From the NCBI RefSeq assembly GCF_028369055.1, contig NZ_JAQNCZ010000001.1, forward strand, positions 682,001 through 746,000: a DNA stretch of 64,000 nt, written 5' to 3'. Below, piece by piece: positions 27,336 through 35,305 of the stretch. This stretch comes from Cognatishimia sp. SS12 (GTDB lineage: Bacteria; Pseudomonadota; Alphaproteobacteria; Rhodobacterales; Rhodobacteraceae). The notes beneath the pieces were generated by a model. That model did no database searches and had not been told where the DNA came from. It was given only the letters and a program-made list of their open reading frames with translations. Positions within the stretch are counted from its first letter, which is position 1; the number at the start of each line of letters is the position of its first letter. A program made the position numbers and the translations under genes.

Positions 27336-27754
27336 CCGCAGAAGATATTATCAAGACCCTCAAGATGCAGCCCCATCCCGAAGGCGGGCATTACGTTGAA
27401 ACATGGCGTGCAAACAACGCTGGCCGCCCCGTGGGCACGGCGATCTATTTCCTGTTGCAGCAGGGCGAGCGCAGCCATTGGCATCAGGTGGACGCCACAG
27501 AGATCTGGCATTTCTACGCCGGCGCGCCGCTCAAGCTGCATCTCGCCTCCACCAGCGCTGGACCGGCAAAAACCCATATTCTCGGCACTGATCTGATGGC
27601 GGATCAACAGCCCCAGATCATCGTGCCAGCGCATCATTGGCAGGCGGCGGAAACCACAGGCGCATATACATTGGTGGGCTGTACGGTCTCGCCCGGGTTT
27701 GACTTTGCCGGCTTTACCCTGGCTGCGCCGGGCTTTGATATCCCGCGCGACTGA
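27332..27754 (+). CDS. DUF985 family cupin protein
   Basis: 140 residues with the DUF985 start LKMQPHPEGGHYVETWR and the cupin core SHWHQVDATEIWHFYAGAPL, then a second barrel half around PAHHWQAAETTGAYTLVGCTV. Metal-binding His and Glu residues are present in the first motif. The family is also called YML079-like; it binds small molecules but no activity is settled. It is coupled to the upstream MEKHLA gene. Confidence 0.87.
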   Translation: MTAEDIIKTLKMQPHPEGGHYVETWRANNAGRPVGTAIYFLLQQGERSHWHQVDATEIWHFYAGAPLKLHLASTSAGPAKTHILGTDLMADQQPQIIVPAHHWQAAETTGAYTLVGCTVSPGFDFAGFTLAAPGFDIPRD

Positions 27755-27770
27755 TCCGCTTCATCTTTTC

Positions 27771-27805
27771 ACAAATACTCCGGGGTGCAGGGGCAGCGCC
27801 CCTGC
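27771..27805. repeat. REP-like intergenic palindrome
   Basis: CACAAATACTCCGGGG followed by GCAGGGGC (27787-27794) and GCCCCTGC (27798-27805), an 8-bp stem with a 3-nt loop and no T run. Similar 'CAAATAC/TCC..GGGG' plus G/C hairpin elements recur between genes of Rhodobacterales as I recall them. Only one copy is seen in this window. Confidence 0.5.
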
Positions 27806-27833
27806 CCGGCCGCGCCGGATAAAGCCATGCGCT

Positions 27834-28940
27834 CTATTGCGGATGGCTGATCACCCCGCCCCCCACCAGGGCGGACACCCCTGTGGTGCCGGGGCTTGAG
27901 GTCGGCAGCCCGTTCGCGATGCGCGCTGCCAGATAAGCAAAGGCCTGTGCTTCCAGCATATCGCCATCCAGCCGGACGGTTTCGATCGCGTGCACCGGGC
28001 AATCCAGGCTCACGGCCAGCATCTCCATCAACACCGGATTGAGCCGCCCGCCCCCCGTGACGAGGACCTGCTCGGGCGCTTTGGGGCAATGCTCCATCCC
28101 CTGCGCCACGGCGGCGGCGCTCATCGCTGTCAGCGTGGCCACTGCGTCTTTGTCGTCTAGCTCACGCACCAGCTCGACCATCTCGGAAAAATCATTGCGG
28201 TCCAGAGATTTGGGCGGCATGCGGGCGAAATAGCTTTCGGCCAGAAACAGCTCCAGCGCGCCGGTTTCCACGGTGCCGCGCCGCGCGAGTTTACCGTCTT
28301 TGTCGTAGGGCTGCCCAAGTTTCGCGCGCATGAAATCATTGATCGGCGCATTGGCCGGGCCGGTGTCAAACGCCAAGAGCGCTTCCGGCTGTGTCGGGCT
28401 TTCCGCGCGCGGATCAACCCAAGTCATATTCCCGACCCCGCCCATATTCAGAAACACCAAAGGCGATTCCGCCTTGATCCATTTGGCGCAGGCAAAATGA
28501 AAGAACGGCGCAAGCGGCGCGCCCTCGCCGCCAAGCTCGACATCTGCGCTGCGAAAATCCCAGGCCACTGGCACCCCAAGCGCCGCGGCCAATGCTTCCC
28601 CGTCGCCAACCTGCAACGTGCCGCGCCCGCGCGGATCATGCGCCAGCGTCTGGCCGTGAAACCCGACCAGATCGCAGCCCTCAAACCCGGCGAGCGCCTC
28701 ACGATGGGCGCGGGTCACAACCTCGGCTGCTGCCGCAACCTCGGGCCCCTGCCATTTGCCAAGCGCTGCGGTCAGAACCGCCTGCTCTTCCGCCGTGTAA
28801 GGGCGATAATGACTGTCGCCAAATTCGAGAATTTCATGCCCATCCGTGGTCACAACCGCCACATCCACCCCATCAAGAGAGGTGCCTGACATTGTCCCTG
28901 CGATTTTCAGGGGACGCTTGCTCAACTTGGCCTTCAACAT
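27834..28940 (-). CDS. anmK: Anhydro-N-acetylmuramic acid kinase
   Basis: 368 residues. The ASKHA-fold phosphate-1 loop with family signature is [18 protein letters not shown], followed by [29 protein letters not shown] and the adenosine site [13 protein letters not shown]. It cleaves and phosphorylates 1,6-anhydro-MurNAc to MurNAc-6-phosphate in peptidoglycan recycling, complementing nagZ elsewhere in the window. ATG at 28940 has GGAAAAGG upstream. The gene is divergent from tyrS, and the 61 bp between them include TATATC/TATACA sequences that could act as facing -10 elements. Confidence 0.94.
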   Translation of the reverse strand: MLKAKLSKRPLKIAGTMSGTSLDGVDVAVVTTDGHEILEFGDSHYRPYTAEEQAVLTAALGKWQGPEVAAAAEVVTRAHREALAGFEGCDLVGFHGQTLAHDPRGRGTLQVGDGEALAAALGVPVAWDFRSADVELGGEGAPLAPFFHFACAKWIKAESPLVFLNMGGVGNMTWVDPRAESPTQPEALLAFDTGPANAPINDFMRAKLGQPYDKDGKLARRGTVETGALELFLAESYFARMPPKSLDRNDFSEMVELVRELDDKDAVATLTAMSAAAVAQGMEHCPKAPEQVLVTGGGRLNPVLMEMLAVSLDCPVHAIETVRLDGDMLEAQAFAYLAARIANGLPTSSPGTTGVSALVGGGVISHPQ

Positions 28941-29001
28941 GGCCTTTTCCTTTACCTCAAGCCTGATATACACGGCCCAGACACCATACGAGACGGACCC
29001 T

Positions 29002-30252
29002 ATGACCTACCACCCCAAATCTGACTTCATTGCTGTAATGATGGAACGCGGTTTTCTGGCGGATTGCACCGACTATCAAGGTCTGGACGACGCTTTGATT
29101 GCAGGGGTTGTGCCGGGGTATATCGGCTTTGACGCAACAGCAACGTCGCTGCATGTCGGCAGCCTGATTCAGATCATGATGCTGCGCTGGTTGCAAAAGA
29201 CCGGCCACAAACCGATCACCCTGATGGGGGGCGGCACCACCAAGGTGGGTGATCCTTCTTTCCGCGCCGACGAGCGCCCGCTGCTGACCGAAGATCAGAT
29301 CAATTCCAACATTGCCGGTATCAAGCAGGTGTTTGCCAAATACATCAGCTATGATGACAGCGACACCGGCGCATTGATGCTGAACAATGCTGAATGGCTG
29401 GACGGGTTGAACTACCTTGAGTTTCTGCGCGACATCGGGCGGCATTTCTCGGTCAACCGGATGCTCAGCTTTGAATCGGTGAAATCGCGCCTGGATCGTG
29501 AACAGTCGCTCTCGTTCCTCGAATTCAACTACATGATCCTGCAGGCCTATGACTTCCTGGAGCTCAACCGCCGCTATGGCTGTCTGGTGCAGTTTGGCGG
29601 CAGCGATCAATGGGGCAATATCGTCAACGGGATCGACCTGACCCGCCGGGTGATTGATCAGCAGATCTTTGGCCTGACATCGCCGCTGCTGACCACCAGC
29701 GACGGCAAGAAAATGGGCAAGTCTGCGGATGGGGCCGTCTGGCTCAACGCGGATATGCGCAGCCCCTATGAGTTCTGGCAGTTCTGGCGCAATACCACCG
29801 ACGCTGATGTGGGCCGGTTCCTCAAGCTCTACACCGAGCTGCCGGTTGACGAATGCGCGCGTCTGGGCGCCTTGGCTGGCTCAGAGATCAACGACGCCAA
29901 AATCATCCTTGCCAACGAGGTCACAACCCTGTGCCACGGGGCTGAGGCCGCCGCCGCCGCCGCCGCCACCGCGCGCGAAGTCTTTGAAAAAGGCGGCGTG
30001 GGGGACGATCTGCCCACCCTGACGCTGACCCCGGATGAAATCGGCGATGGCATTTCTGTTGTGCAACTTATCGTGCGTTCGGGCCTCGCGAAATCCGGCA
30101 AAGACGCCAAACGTCTGATCGCCGAAAACGGCGCAAAGCTGGATGATCAGCCTTTGACCGAAGTGAAAATCTTTGACGCGACAGCGCTGGCCTCTCCCAT
30201 CAAACTGAGCGCAGGCAAGAAACGCCATGCTTTGGTGAAACTGGCGGACTAA
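29002..30252 (+). CDS. tyrS: Tyrosyl-tRNA synthetase
   Basis: 416 residues. The class I signature is HVGS at 51-54 (from [12 protein letters not shown]) and the KMSKS loop is KMGKS at 237-241. A C-terminal S4 RNA-binding domain ends the protein (from about 350). It charges tRNA-Tyr. A run of seven GCC codons (29947-29967) gives seven Ala in the linker before the S4 domain. The ATG at 29002 matches relatives ([10 protein letters not shown]); upstream readings overlap anmK. An intrinsic terminator follows. Confidence 0.95.
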   Translation: MTYHPKSDFIAVMMERGFLADCTDYQGLDDALIAGVVPGYIGFDATATSLHVGSLIQIMMLRWLQKTGHKPITLMGGGTTKVGDPSFRADERPLLTEDQINSNIAGIKQVFAKYISYDDSDTGALMLNNAEWLDGLNYLEFLRDIGRHFSVNRMLSFESVKSRLDREQSLSFLEFNYMILQAYDFLELNRRYGCLVQFGGSDQWGNIVNGIDLTRRVIDQQIFGLTSPLLTTSDGKKMGKSADGAVWLNADMRSPYEFWQFWRNTTDADVGRFLKLYTELPVDECARLGALAGSEINDAKIILANEVTTLCHGAEAAAAAAATAREVFEKGGVGDDLPTLTLTPDEIGDGISVVQLIVRSGLAKSGKDAKRLIAENGAKLDDQPLTEVKIFDATALASPIKLSAGKKRHALVKLAD

Positions 30253-30272
30253 GCCAACAGACCAACAAGGTG

Positions 30273-30301
30273 AAACGGGGTGCCTTGGCGCCCCGTTTTT
30301 C
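30273..30301 (+). terminator. Intrinsic terminator after tyrS
   Basis: AACGGGG (30274-30280) pairs with CCCCGTT (30291-30297), the stem extending inward, followed by TTTTTC. Confidence 0.88.
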
Positions 30302-30341
30302 TTTGGGACGCGCCGTCATTCTAGACAGGCGCGCGCTGTCC

Positions 30342-30370
30342 TTGGTATCTGAACGCACGTTCAAATATCG
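30342..30370 (+). promoter_or_regulatory. Promoter with TetR-type operator upstream of the SDR gene
   Basis: TTGGTA (30342-30347), 17-bp spacer, ATATCG (30365-30370). The spacer is almost filled by the palindrome TGAACG-CA-CGTTCA (30350-30363). Such GAACG/CGTTC half-sites are typical of TetR-family repressors that control acyl-CoA metabolism. No TetR gene lies in the window. Confidence 0.5.
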
Positions 30371-30387
30371 CCTTCTGGAGTGAGCAT

Positions 30388-31143
30388 ATGAAAATCTCGG
30401 ACACCGCAGCCGTCATCACCGGCGCCGCTTCTGGCTTGGGTGAGGCAACGGCGCGCCTGTTTGCCGCCGCTGGCGCGCAAGTCACCATCCTGGATCGCGA
30501 CGCGGCGCGCGGCGCTGAGGTTGCCGCAGAAATCGGCGGGCATTTTGTTGAAACCGACGTCACCAGCGAAGAGTCGGTCTCAGCCGCCATCTCCCATGCA
30601 ACGGAAAAAATGGGAAAAATCACCGCCGCCGTGAATTGCGCCGGTATTGCCCCCGCCGCCAAAACCATTGGCAAGGACGGCGCGCATCCGCTGAGCACCT
30701 TTCAGAAAACCATCGACATCAATCTGGTTGGCTCGTTTAACGTGGCGCGTCTGGCTGCCGAAGCCATGGCGCAAAACGCACCGGACGCAGATGGATCACG
30801 CGGCGTGATCATCAACACCGCCTCTATCGCGGCGATGGACGGGCAAAAAGGCCAAGCGGCTTATGCGGCTTCCAAGGGTGGCATTGTCGGGCTGAGCCTA
30901 CCGATGGCGCGCGATCTGGGGCGCAGCGGCATTCGCGTGATGGCGATTGCGCCGGGCATTTTCAAAACCCCGATGCTGATCGCCTTTGGTCAGGAAATCA
31001 TGGATGGGCTGGCCAAAGACGTCACCTGCCCGCCCCGTCTGGGCGAGCCGGAAGAATTTGCCAAACTGGCGCAGTTCATCGTGGAATGCGGCTATCTGAA
31101 TGGCGAAGTCATTCGCCTGGATGGGGCCCTGCGCATGCAGTAA
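30388..31143 (+). CDS. Short-chain dehydrogenase, type II 3-hydroxyacyl-CoA dehydrogenase-like
   Basis: 251 residues with a classical Rossmann SDR: TGAASGLGEA cofactor loop, Asp in LDRD suggesting NAD(H), NCAG, catalytic Ser in NTASIAAMDGQ and YAASK (Tyr and Lys). The sequence GQKGQAAYAASKGGIVGL and the ending resemble the HSD17B10/3-hydroxyacyl-CoA dehydrogenase type-2 group, pointing to fatty-acid or branched-chain acyl-CoA oxidation. CTGGAG precedes the ATG. The gene stands alone between two terminators, with a candidate TetR-type operator in its promoter. Confidence 0.87.
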   Translation: MKISDTAAVITGAASGLGEATARLFAAAGAQVTILDRDAARGAEVAAEIGGHFVETDVTSEESVSAAISHATEKMGKITAAVNCAGIAPAAKTIGKDGAHPLSTFQKTIDINLVGSFNVARLAAEAMAQNAPDADGSRGVIINTASIAAMDGQKGQAAYAASKGGIVGLSLPMARDLGRSGIRVMAIAPGIFKTPMLIAFGQEIMDGLAKDVTCPPRLGEPEEFAKLAQFIVECGYLNGEVIRLDGALRMQ

Positions 31144-31167
31144 CGCGGCGGCAAAGCGCGCATTTTC

Positions 31168-31199
31168 AGGCCGGGAGCGTTACGCGCTCTCGGCCTTTT
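31168..31199 (+). terminator. Terminator after the SDR gene, overlapping the uup stop codon
   Basis: AGGCCGGGAGCG (31168-31179) pairs with CGCTCTCGGCCT (31185-31196), one G-U pair, 5-nt loop, then T's. The loop contains the stop codon of the convergent uup gene. Confidence 0.8.
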
Positions 31200-32994
31200 C
31201 TTCGAGGGTCAGCCATTCTTCCTCAGCAGCGGCCAATGCCTCTTGCCGCTCCACCAGCGCCTCTGTCGCTTTCTGAAATTTGACCGGCTCTTTGGTAAAC
31301 AGCTCCGGATCGGACATGAAATCTTCCAGCTTGGCAATCTCAGCGCTCAGACGCTCCATCTGCGCGGGCAGCGCATCCAGGCGCTTGCGCTCCGCAAAGC
31401 TGAGGCCGCTGCTCTCGGGCTTTGGCGCGGGGGCTGCGTCTGCCTTTTCTTTCTTTGGTTTTGCAGCGGATCTGGCCGCATCGTCCGGCGCACGCTGGGC
31501 GCGATAATCGGACCAACCGCCCGCATAAACCACCGCCTGCCCGTTGCCCTCCATCGCAATCGTTGTGGTGGCGACACGATCTAGAAAATCCCGGTCGTGA
31601 CTGACCAGCAGCACCGTGCCGTCATAATCATCCAGCAGCTCTTGCAGCAGGTCGAGTGTTTCGACATCCAGATCATTGGTCGGCTCGTCCAGCACCAAGA
31701 GGTTGCTTTCCTTGGCCATCAGCTTGGCGAGCAAAAGCCGCGCCTTTTCCCCACCCGAGAGGGAGCGCACCGGCGCGCGGGCCCGACGCTCGTCAAACAG
31801 GAATTCTTTCAGATAGCCCACCACATGTTTGGGCACGCCGCGCACCATGACCTGATCGGCCTTGCCTGAAACGCGCATGTCCGGATCGCCGGTCAGCGAA
31901 TCCCAAAGCGACATTTCCGGGTCCAGCGCAGCGCGGCTTTGGTCAAAAATCGCGGGCAAAAGATTGGTGCCCAAAGTCACGCTGCCCTCATCCGGGGTGT
32001 CCTGCCCGATCAACATCTTGATCAATGTGGTCTTACCCACGCCATTGGGACCGACAAAGGCAATCCGGTCGCCGCGCTGAATGAGTAAATCAAACCCGCG
32101 CACGATTTGTTTGTCGCCAAAGCTTTTGCTGAGGTCTTTGGCCTCAATGACCTTTTTGCCCGACTTTGGCCCGGCCTGAAACGCCATGGCGGCCGCGCCC
32201 TGCCGCTTGATCTGTGAGGCGCGTTCTTGACGCAGCTCACCTAGGGCCCGCACTCGCCCCTGATTGCGCTTCCGGCGGGCAGAGATGCCTTCCACCGCCC
32301 ATCGCGCCTCGGCCTTGATCTTGCGATCCAGCTTGTGGCGCTGCATGTCCTCATCGTCCCACACCTTGTCGCGCCAAGCCTCGAAAGCCTCAAAACCCTT
32401 TTCCTGCCGACGGGTCATTCCCCTGTCTATCCAGAGGGTTGCGCGGGTAAGTTCACGCAAAAATGCCCGGTCGTGCGAGATCAGAACATAACCGGCACGG
32501 GTGGCCTTCAGCTCGTCTTCGAGCCAGCCAATCGCTTCGATATCCAGATGGTTCGTCGGCTCATCCAGAAGCATCAGTTCGGGTGCCTCGGCCATCAGCT
32601 TGGCCAAAGCGGCGCGCCGCCGTTCCCCGCCCGATGCCGTTTCAACGCTGCGCGCAGGATCAAATTTCAACCCTTCGCCCGCGCGCTCAACCTTATAGGC
32701 CTCGCCGGGATCAAGTTGCGAGGTGGCGAAATCCCCCAGCGTGGCAAAGCCCGCCATATCGGGATCCTGCTCCATATAACCGACGCTGACGCCGGGGGGC
32801 ACAACCACATCGCCTTTGTCCGGCTCAACAAGCCCAGCCATGACTTTCATCAGGGTAGATTTGCCAGAGCCATTTCGGCCCACCAGCGCCACCCGATCAG
32901 CGGGCTGCACCACGAGGTCTAGATTGTCGAACACGGGATCGCCGCCGAAAGTCAGCGAGATACCGGACATTTGAAGTAAAGGAGCACGTGCCAT
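31180..32994 (-). CDS. uup: ABC-F family ATPase, Uup type
   Basis: 604 residues with two nucleotide-binding domains: first Walker A GRNGSGKST at 39-47 and LDEPTNHLD, then the Uup-type linker (EGISARRKRNQGRVRAL), second Walker A GPNGVGKTT and LDEPTNDLD. A basic Ala/Lys-rich segment and C-terminal coiled coil (SFAERKRLDALPAQMERL) follow; in Uup this domain binds branched DNA. The family acts on ribosomes and limits precise transposon excision. A promoter whose -10 ends 6 nt before the ATG suggests transcription independent of olsB, 48 bp upstream. Confidence 0.92.
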   Translation of the reverse strand: MARAPLLQMSGISLTFGGDPVFDNLDLVVQPADRVALVGRNGSGKSTLMKVMAGLVEPDKGDVVVPPGVSVGYMEQDPDMAGFATLGDFATSQLDPGEAYKVERAGEGLKFDPARSVETASGGERRRAALAKLMAEAPELMLLDEPTNHLDIEAIGWLEDELKATRAGYVLISHDRAFLRELTRATLWIDRGMTRRQEKGFEAFEAWRDKVWDDEDMQRHKLDRKIKAEARWAVEGISARRKRNQGRVRALGELRQERASQIKRQGAAAMAFQAGPKSGKKVIEAKDLSKSFGDKQIVRGFDLLIQRGDRIAFVGPNGVGKTTLIKMLIGQDTPDEGSVTLGTNLLPAIFDQSRAALDPEMSLWDSLTGDPDMRVSGKADQVMVRGVPKHVVGYLKEFLFDERRARAPVRSLSGGEKARLLLAKLMAKESNLLVLDEPTNDLDVETLDLLQELLDDYDGTVLLVSHDRDFLDRVATTTIAMEGNGQAVVYAGGWSDYRAQRAPDDAARSAAKPKKEKADAAPAPKPESSGLSFAERKRLDALPAQMERLSAEIAKLEDFMSDPELFTKEPVKFQKATEALVERQEALAAAEEEWLTLEEKAESA

Positions 32995-33000
32995 GACGCT

Positions 33001-33029
33001 GAGCTACCCAGCGTTCGGCGCAAGGTCAA
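33001..33029 (-). promoter_or_regulatory. Candidate leaderless promoter of uup
   Basis: Minus strand: TTGACC (33029-33024), 17-bp spacer, TAGCTC (33006-33001), 6 nt, ATG at 32994. It occupies the gap after olsB and no Shine-Dalgarno precedes the ATG. Confidence 0.5.
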
Positions 33030-33042
33030 GCGTTGCTGATCG

Positions 33043-33780
33043 TCAGGAGCCAAGTGCCCGCAGCAAACGTTTACGCGCCGGCGGAATGGCCCGAATCTCA
33101 ACCCCGGTAAAGACATGCAAGGTGTTCATCTGATCATCGACCACCGCATGGTCACTGACCCAGCCGCCCATCATCAGATAGGTACGCAACAACGGCGGCA
33201 TGCGCATCTGCGCGTTTTTCAGATCAGGTTTACGGCGCAGGCGTTTGGCAAACTGAAACACTTTTGGGGCTTTGACCCGCGCGGCCCAGCGTTTTGGGGC
33301 CAAGTGCCGATCGCGCAACACGGCAAAAGCGTCCAGATACGGGTCGGTATCAGTGCCTTTGAAAGAGGAACAACCAAACAGCAGCTCAATATTGTTGTCA
33401 TCGACATAGGCGGTCATCGCCGCCCAGGCGACTCGCAAAATATCCGGATCGGTCCAACCCGGATGCACGCAGAAGCGGCCCATTTCCACCATGGAGCCTT
33501 CGAAGGATTCCAGCGCGCTTAACTCGTAATACTGCGCCGAATAGCTGCGGCTGATGTCATGGCCGGTGGCCAAAGGCAGCATGCGAAAACAACAGACCAG
33601 CGCGTCGCTCTTTTTGTCAAAGACAAGAATATGCGCGCAGATGTCGTCAAACGGGTCGACGTCCAGCGCCCCATTGGCATCGCCATGAAACGCCAATTGC
33701 CGCAAGCGTTGCGCCGCCTGAATATCGTCAGCGTGATCGGCCTGCCGGGCGACATAGCGCCCCATCTTCAATCCAGCCAT
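33043..33780 (-). CDS. olsB: L-ornithine N(alpha)-acyltransferase, OlsB-like GNAT
   Basis: 245 residues of the OlsB/hemolysin-like acyltransferase family: an N-terminal GNAT half (RLRQLAFHGD; VCCFRMLPL), then EMGRFCVHPGWTD and the hallmark ELLFGCSSFKGTD, with a basic C-terminal part. OlsB transfers a 3-hydroxyacyl chain from ACP to ornithine as the first step of ornithine lipid synthesis. The second enzyme, OlsA, often adjacent in relatives, is not here. GAGGTG precedes the ATG. The bamE gene lies upstream on the same strand. Confidence 0.8.
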   Translation of the reverse strand: MAGLKMGRYVARQADHADDIQAAQRLRQLAFHGDANGALDVDPFDDICAHILVFDKKSDALVCCFRMLPLATGHDISRSYSAQYYELSALESFEGSMVEMGRFCVHPGWTDPDILRVAWAAMTAYVDDNNIELLFGCSSFKGTDTDPYLDAFAVLRDRHLAPKRWAARVKAPKVFQFAKRLRRKPDLKNAQMRMPPLLRTYLMMGGWVSDHAVVDDQMNTLHVFTGVEIRAIPPARKRLLRALGS

Positions 33781-33845
33781 CTGTCACCTCGCACGTGATT
33801 GCCCCCATGATATAGGCGGCACTGCGTGACATCTCAGTGACAAGA

Positions 33846-34298
33846 TTAGTTCAACAGGCTGCCAGCGTCAAAATTACCAAGGTTGCCCAGCAGCTGCCGC
33901 AGGAAGGAAATATTGTTCAGCCCGTTATCGGTCACGCGGCGCGACAGGCGCACAACACGGCCGTCCTCAAGGCCGAAGCGCTCGATATTGCTGACCACTC
34001 CGTTTTGATCAAAGCTGACAGCCACCAGTTGGCGGTCGACTTCTTCGGGGCGGAACGGACCGACGGTTTTGAATTGGCTGCGTACGTAGTAATAGCCGCC
34101 CTCGTTCAGAACGCCGCCGGCTGTGGGGGTGCCGATGCTTTCAGCGACGCTGTCGCGAGTATCAACGCCCACGATGATTTCAGCCAGGTCATCCTCGCTG
34201 GGCACATAGCCATGATTGCGATATTGTGCCGTGCAGGCAGCGGCCAGCAGACAGAGAAACAAAGCAGACGCCTTGAGTAATTTCATTGACCGATCCAT
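33846..34298 (-). CDS. bamE: Outer-membrane assembly lipoprotein BamE (OmlA-like)
   Basis: 150 residues from the ATG at 34298. A lipoprotein signal ends in the lipobox LLAAAC. The SmpA/OmlA domain follows (DLAEIIVGVDTRDSVAESIGTPT; GGYYYVRSQFKTVGPF; VAVSFDQNGVVSNI). BamE is an accessory lipoprotein of the BAM complex that folds outer-membrane proteins; its substrates include LptD, encoded earlier. GAGGG lies upstream of the chosen start; ATG at 34286 is a close alternative. It is divergent from the DUF177 gene, the usual alphaproteobacterial arrangement. TATACA (34325-34320, minus) may be its -10. Confidence 0.88.
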   Translation of the reverse strand: MDRSMKLLKASALFLCLLAAACTAQYRNHGYVPSEDDLAEIIVGVDTRDSVAESIGTPTAGGVLNEGGYYYVRSQFKTVGPFRPEEVDRQLVAVSFDQNGVVSNIERFGLEDGRVVRLSRRVTDNGLNNISFLRQLLGNLGNFDAGSLLN

Positions 34299-34385
34299 CC
34301 CTGCCCTCTTGCCTTGGCGTGTATAGCCTTTTAACGGCTTACAAAATGAAAGCCGCAGGTTCAAGAATGGAAGGCATTTATCCTC

Positions 34386-34940
34386 ATGTCAGATAACAAC
34401 TTGGAGAAATTCGTGTATCGCGTTGCAGATCTGCGGCAGAATCAGCAGACTCGCTTTGTGATCGAGCCCGATGCCGCCGCGCTGGAGGCGCTGACGCGGG
34501 ATCTGGACATCGTCAATCTGCGCAAACTGCGGTTTGAGGGGGCGATCATGGCCTCGGGCAAACGGGATTGGAAGGTTCAGGGTGCATTGGGCGCAACCGT
34601 GGTGCAGGCCTGCGTCGTCACACTCGCCCCTGTCACAACCCGGATCGATGCTGAGATCGAATGGATCTTTAAGGCAGATTACCAATCGCCTGAGGTTGAA
34701 GAGTATGAGCTGACCGACGAAGAAAATGTCGAACAGCTGGGCACAGAAATTGATGTCTTTTCGGTGATGCGTGAATCTCTGGCGCTGAATCTGCCCCTTT
34801 ATCCCCGCGCCCCGGACGCAACTTTTGAAAAAATGGCCTATACAGAGCCGGGAAAAAAGGCCATGACGGACGAAGACGCTCGCCCCTTTGCGGGTCTCGC
34901 TGGCCTCAAGGACAAATTGGCCGGAGATGATCAAAATTAG
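34386..34940 (+). CDS. DUF177 (YceD-like) protein
   Basis: 184 residues. The YceD/DUF177 features are a beta-rich N-terminal part (LRFEGAIMASGKRDWKVQG), a VVQACVVTLAPVTTRI segment that replaces the CxxC seen in some members, and a C-terminal acidic block with DVFSVMRESLALNLPLYPR. The gene is almost always next to rpmF and is thought to assist 23S rRNA or large-subunit assembly; evidence in this genus is not visible. rpmF lies 138 bp downstream behind its own promoter candidate. Confidence 0.87.
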   Translation: MSDNNLEKFVYRVADLRQNQQTRFVIEPDAAALEALTRDLDIVNLRKLRFEGAIMASGKRDWKVQGALGATVVQACVVTLAPVTTRIDAEIEWIFKADYQSPEVEEYELTDEENVEQLGTEIDVFSVMRESLALNLPLYPRAPDATFEKMAYTEPGKKAMTDEDARPFAGLAGLKDKLAGDDQN

Positions 34941-34995
34941 GGGCTTGCGCCGCGCGAGATTCTGGCTATTTTCGCGCGCTCATTGGAATTTAGCG

Positions 34996-35023
34996 TTGGA
35001 CTTGGCTGCGCAATGCGCATAAA
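34996..35023 (+). promoter_or_regulatory. Candidate promoter of rpmF-plsX-fabH
   Basis: TTGGAC (34996-35001), 16-bp spacer, CATAAA (35018-35023), leader about 50 nt. GAAGG precedes the rpmF ATG. Confidence 0.45.
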
Positions 35024-35078
35024 GCCTCGGAACGCAGAGGAAATCGGGCGAAAGCCCCAGTAAATCGAAGGTTGCGAC

Positions 35079-35285
35079 ATGGCTGTCCAGCAGAACAAAG
35101 TATCGAAATCGCGCCGCAACAACCGCCGTGCACATGACGCGCTGGTTGCAGGCAACCCAAATGAATGCACCAACTGTGGTGAGCTGAAGCGCCCGCATCA
35201 CGTTTGCGCGTCCTGCGGCCATTATGACGACCGCGAAGTGGTCGCGGTGGCTGAAGAAGTCGATCTGGACGAAGACGCAGCCTAA
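35079..35285 (+). CDS. rpmF: 50S ribosomal protein L32
   Basis: 68 residues beginning [20 protein letters not shown], the standard L32 start, with a complete zinc ribbon (Cys30, Cys33, Cys43, Cys46 in CTNC...CASC) and an acidic tail. A zinc-containing L32 implies no need for a zinc-free paralogue at this locus. plsX starts 20 bp downstream, so ribosome and lipid synthesis genes share a transcript as in many bacteria. Confidence 0.97.
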   Translation: MAVQQNKVSKSRRNNRRAHDALVAGNPNECTNCGELKRPHHVCASCGHYDDREVVAVAEEVDLDEDAA

Positions 35286-35305
35286 GACGGTTCGGAACGC
35301 CCCGC

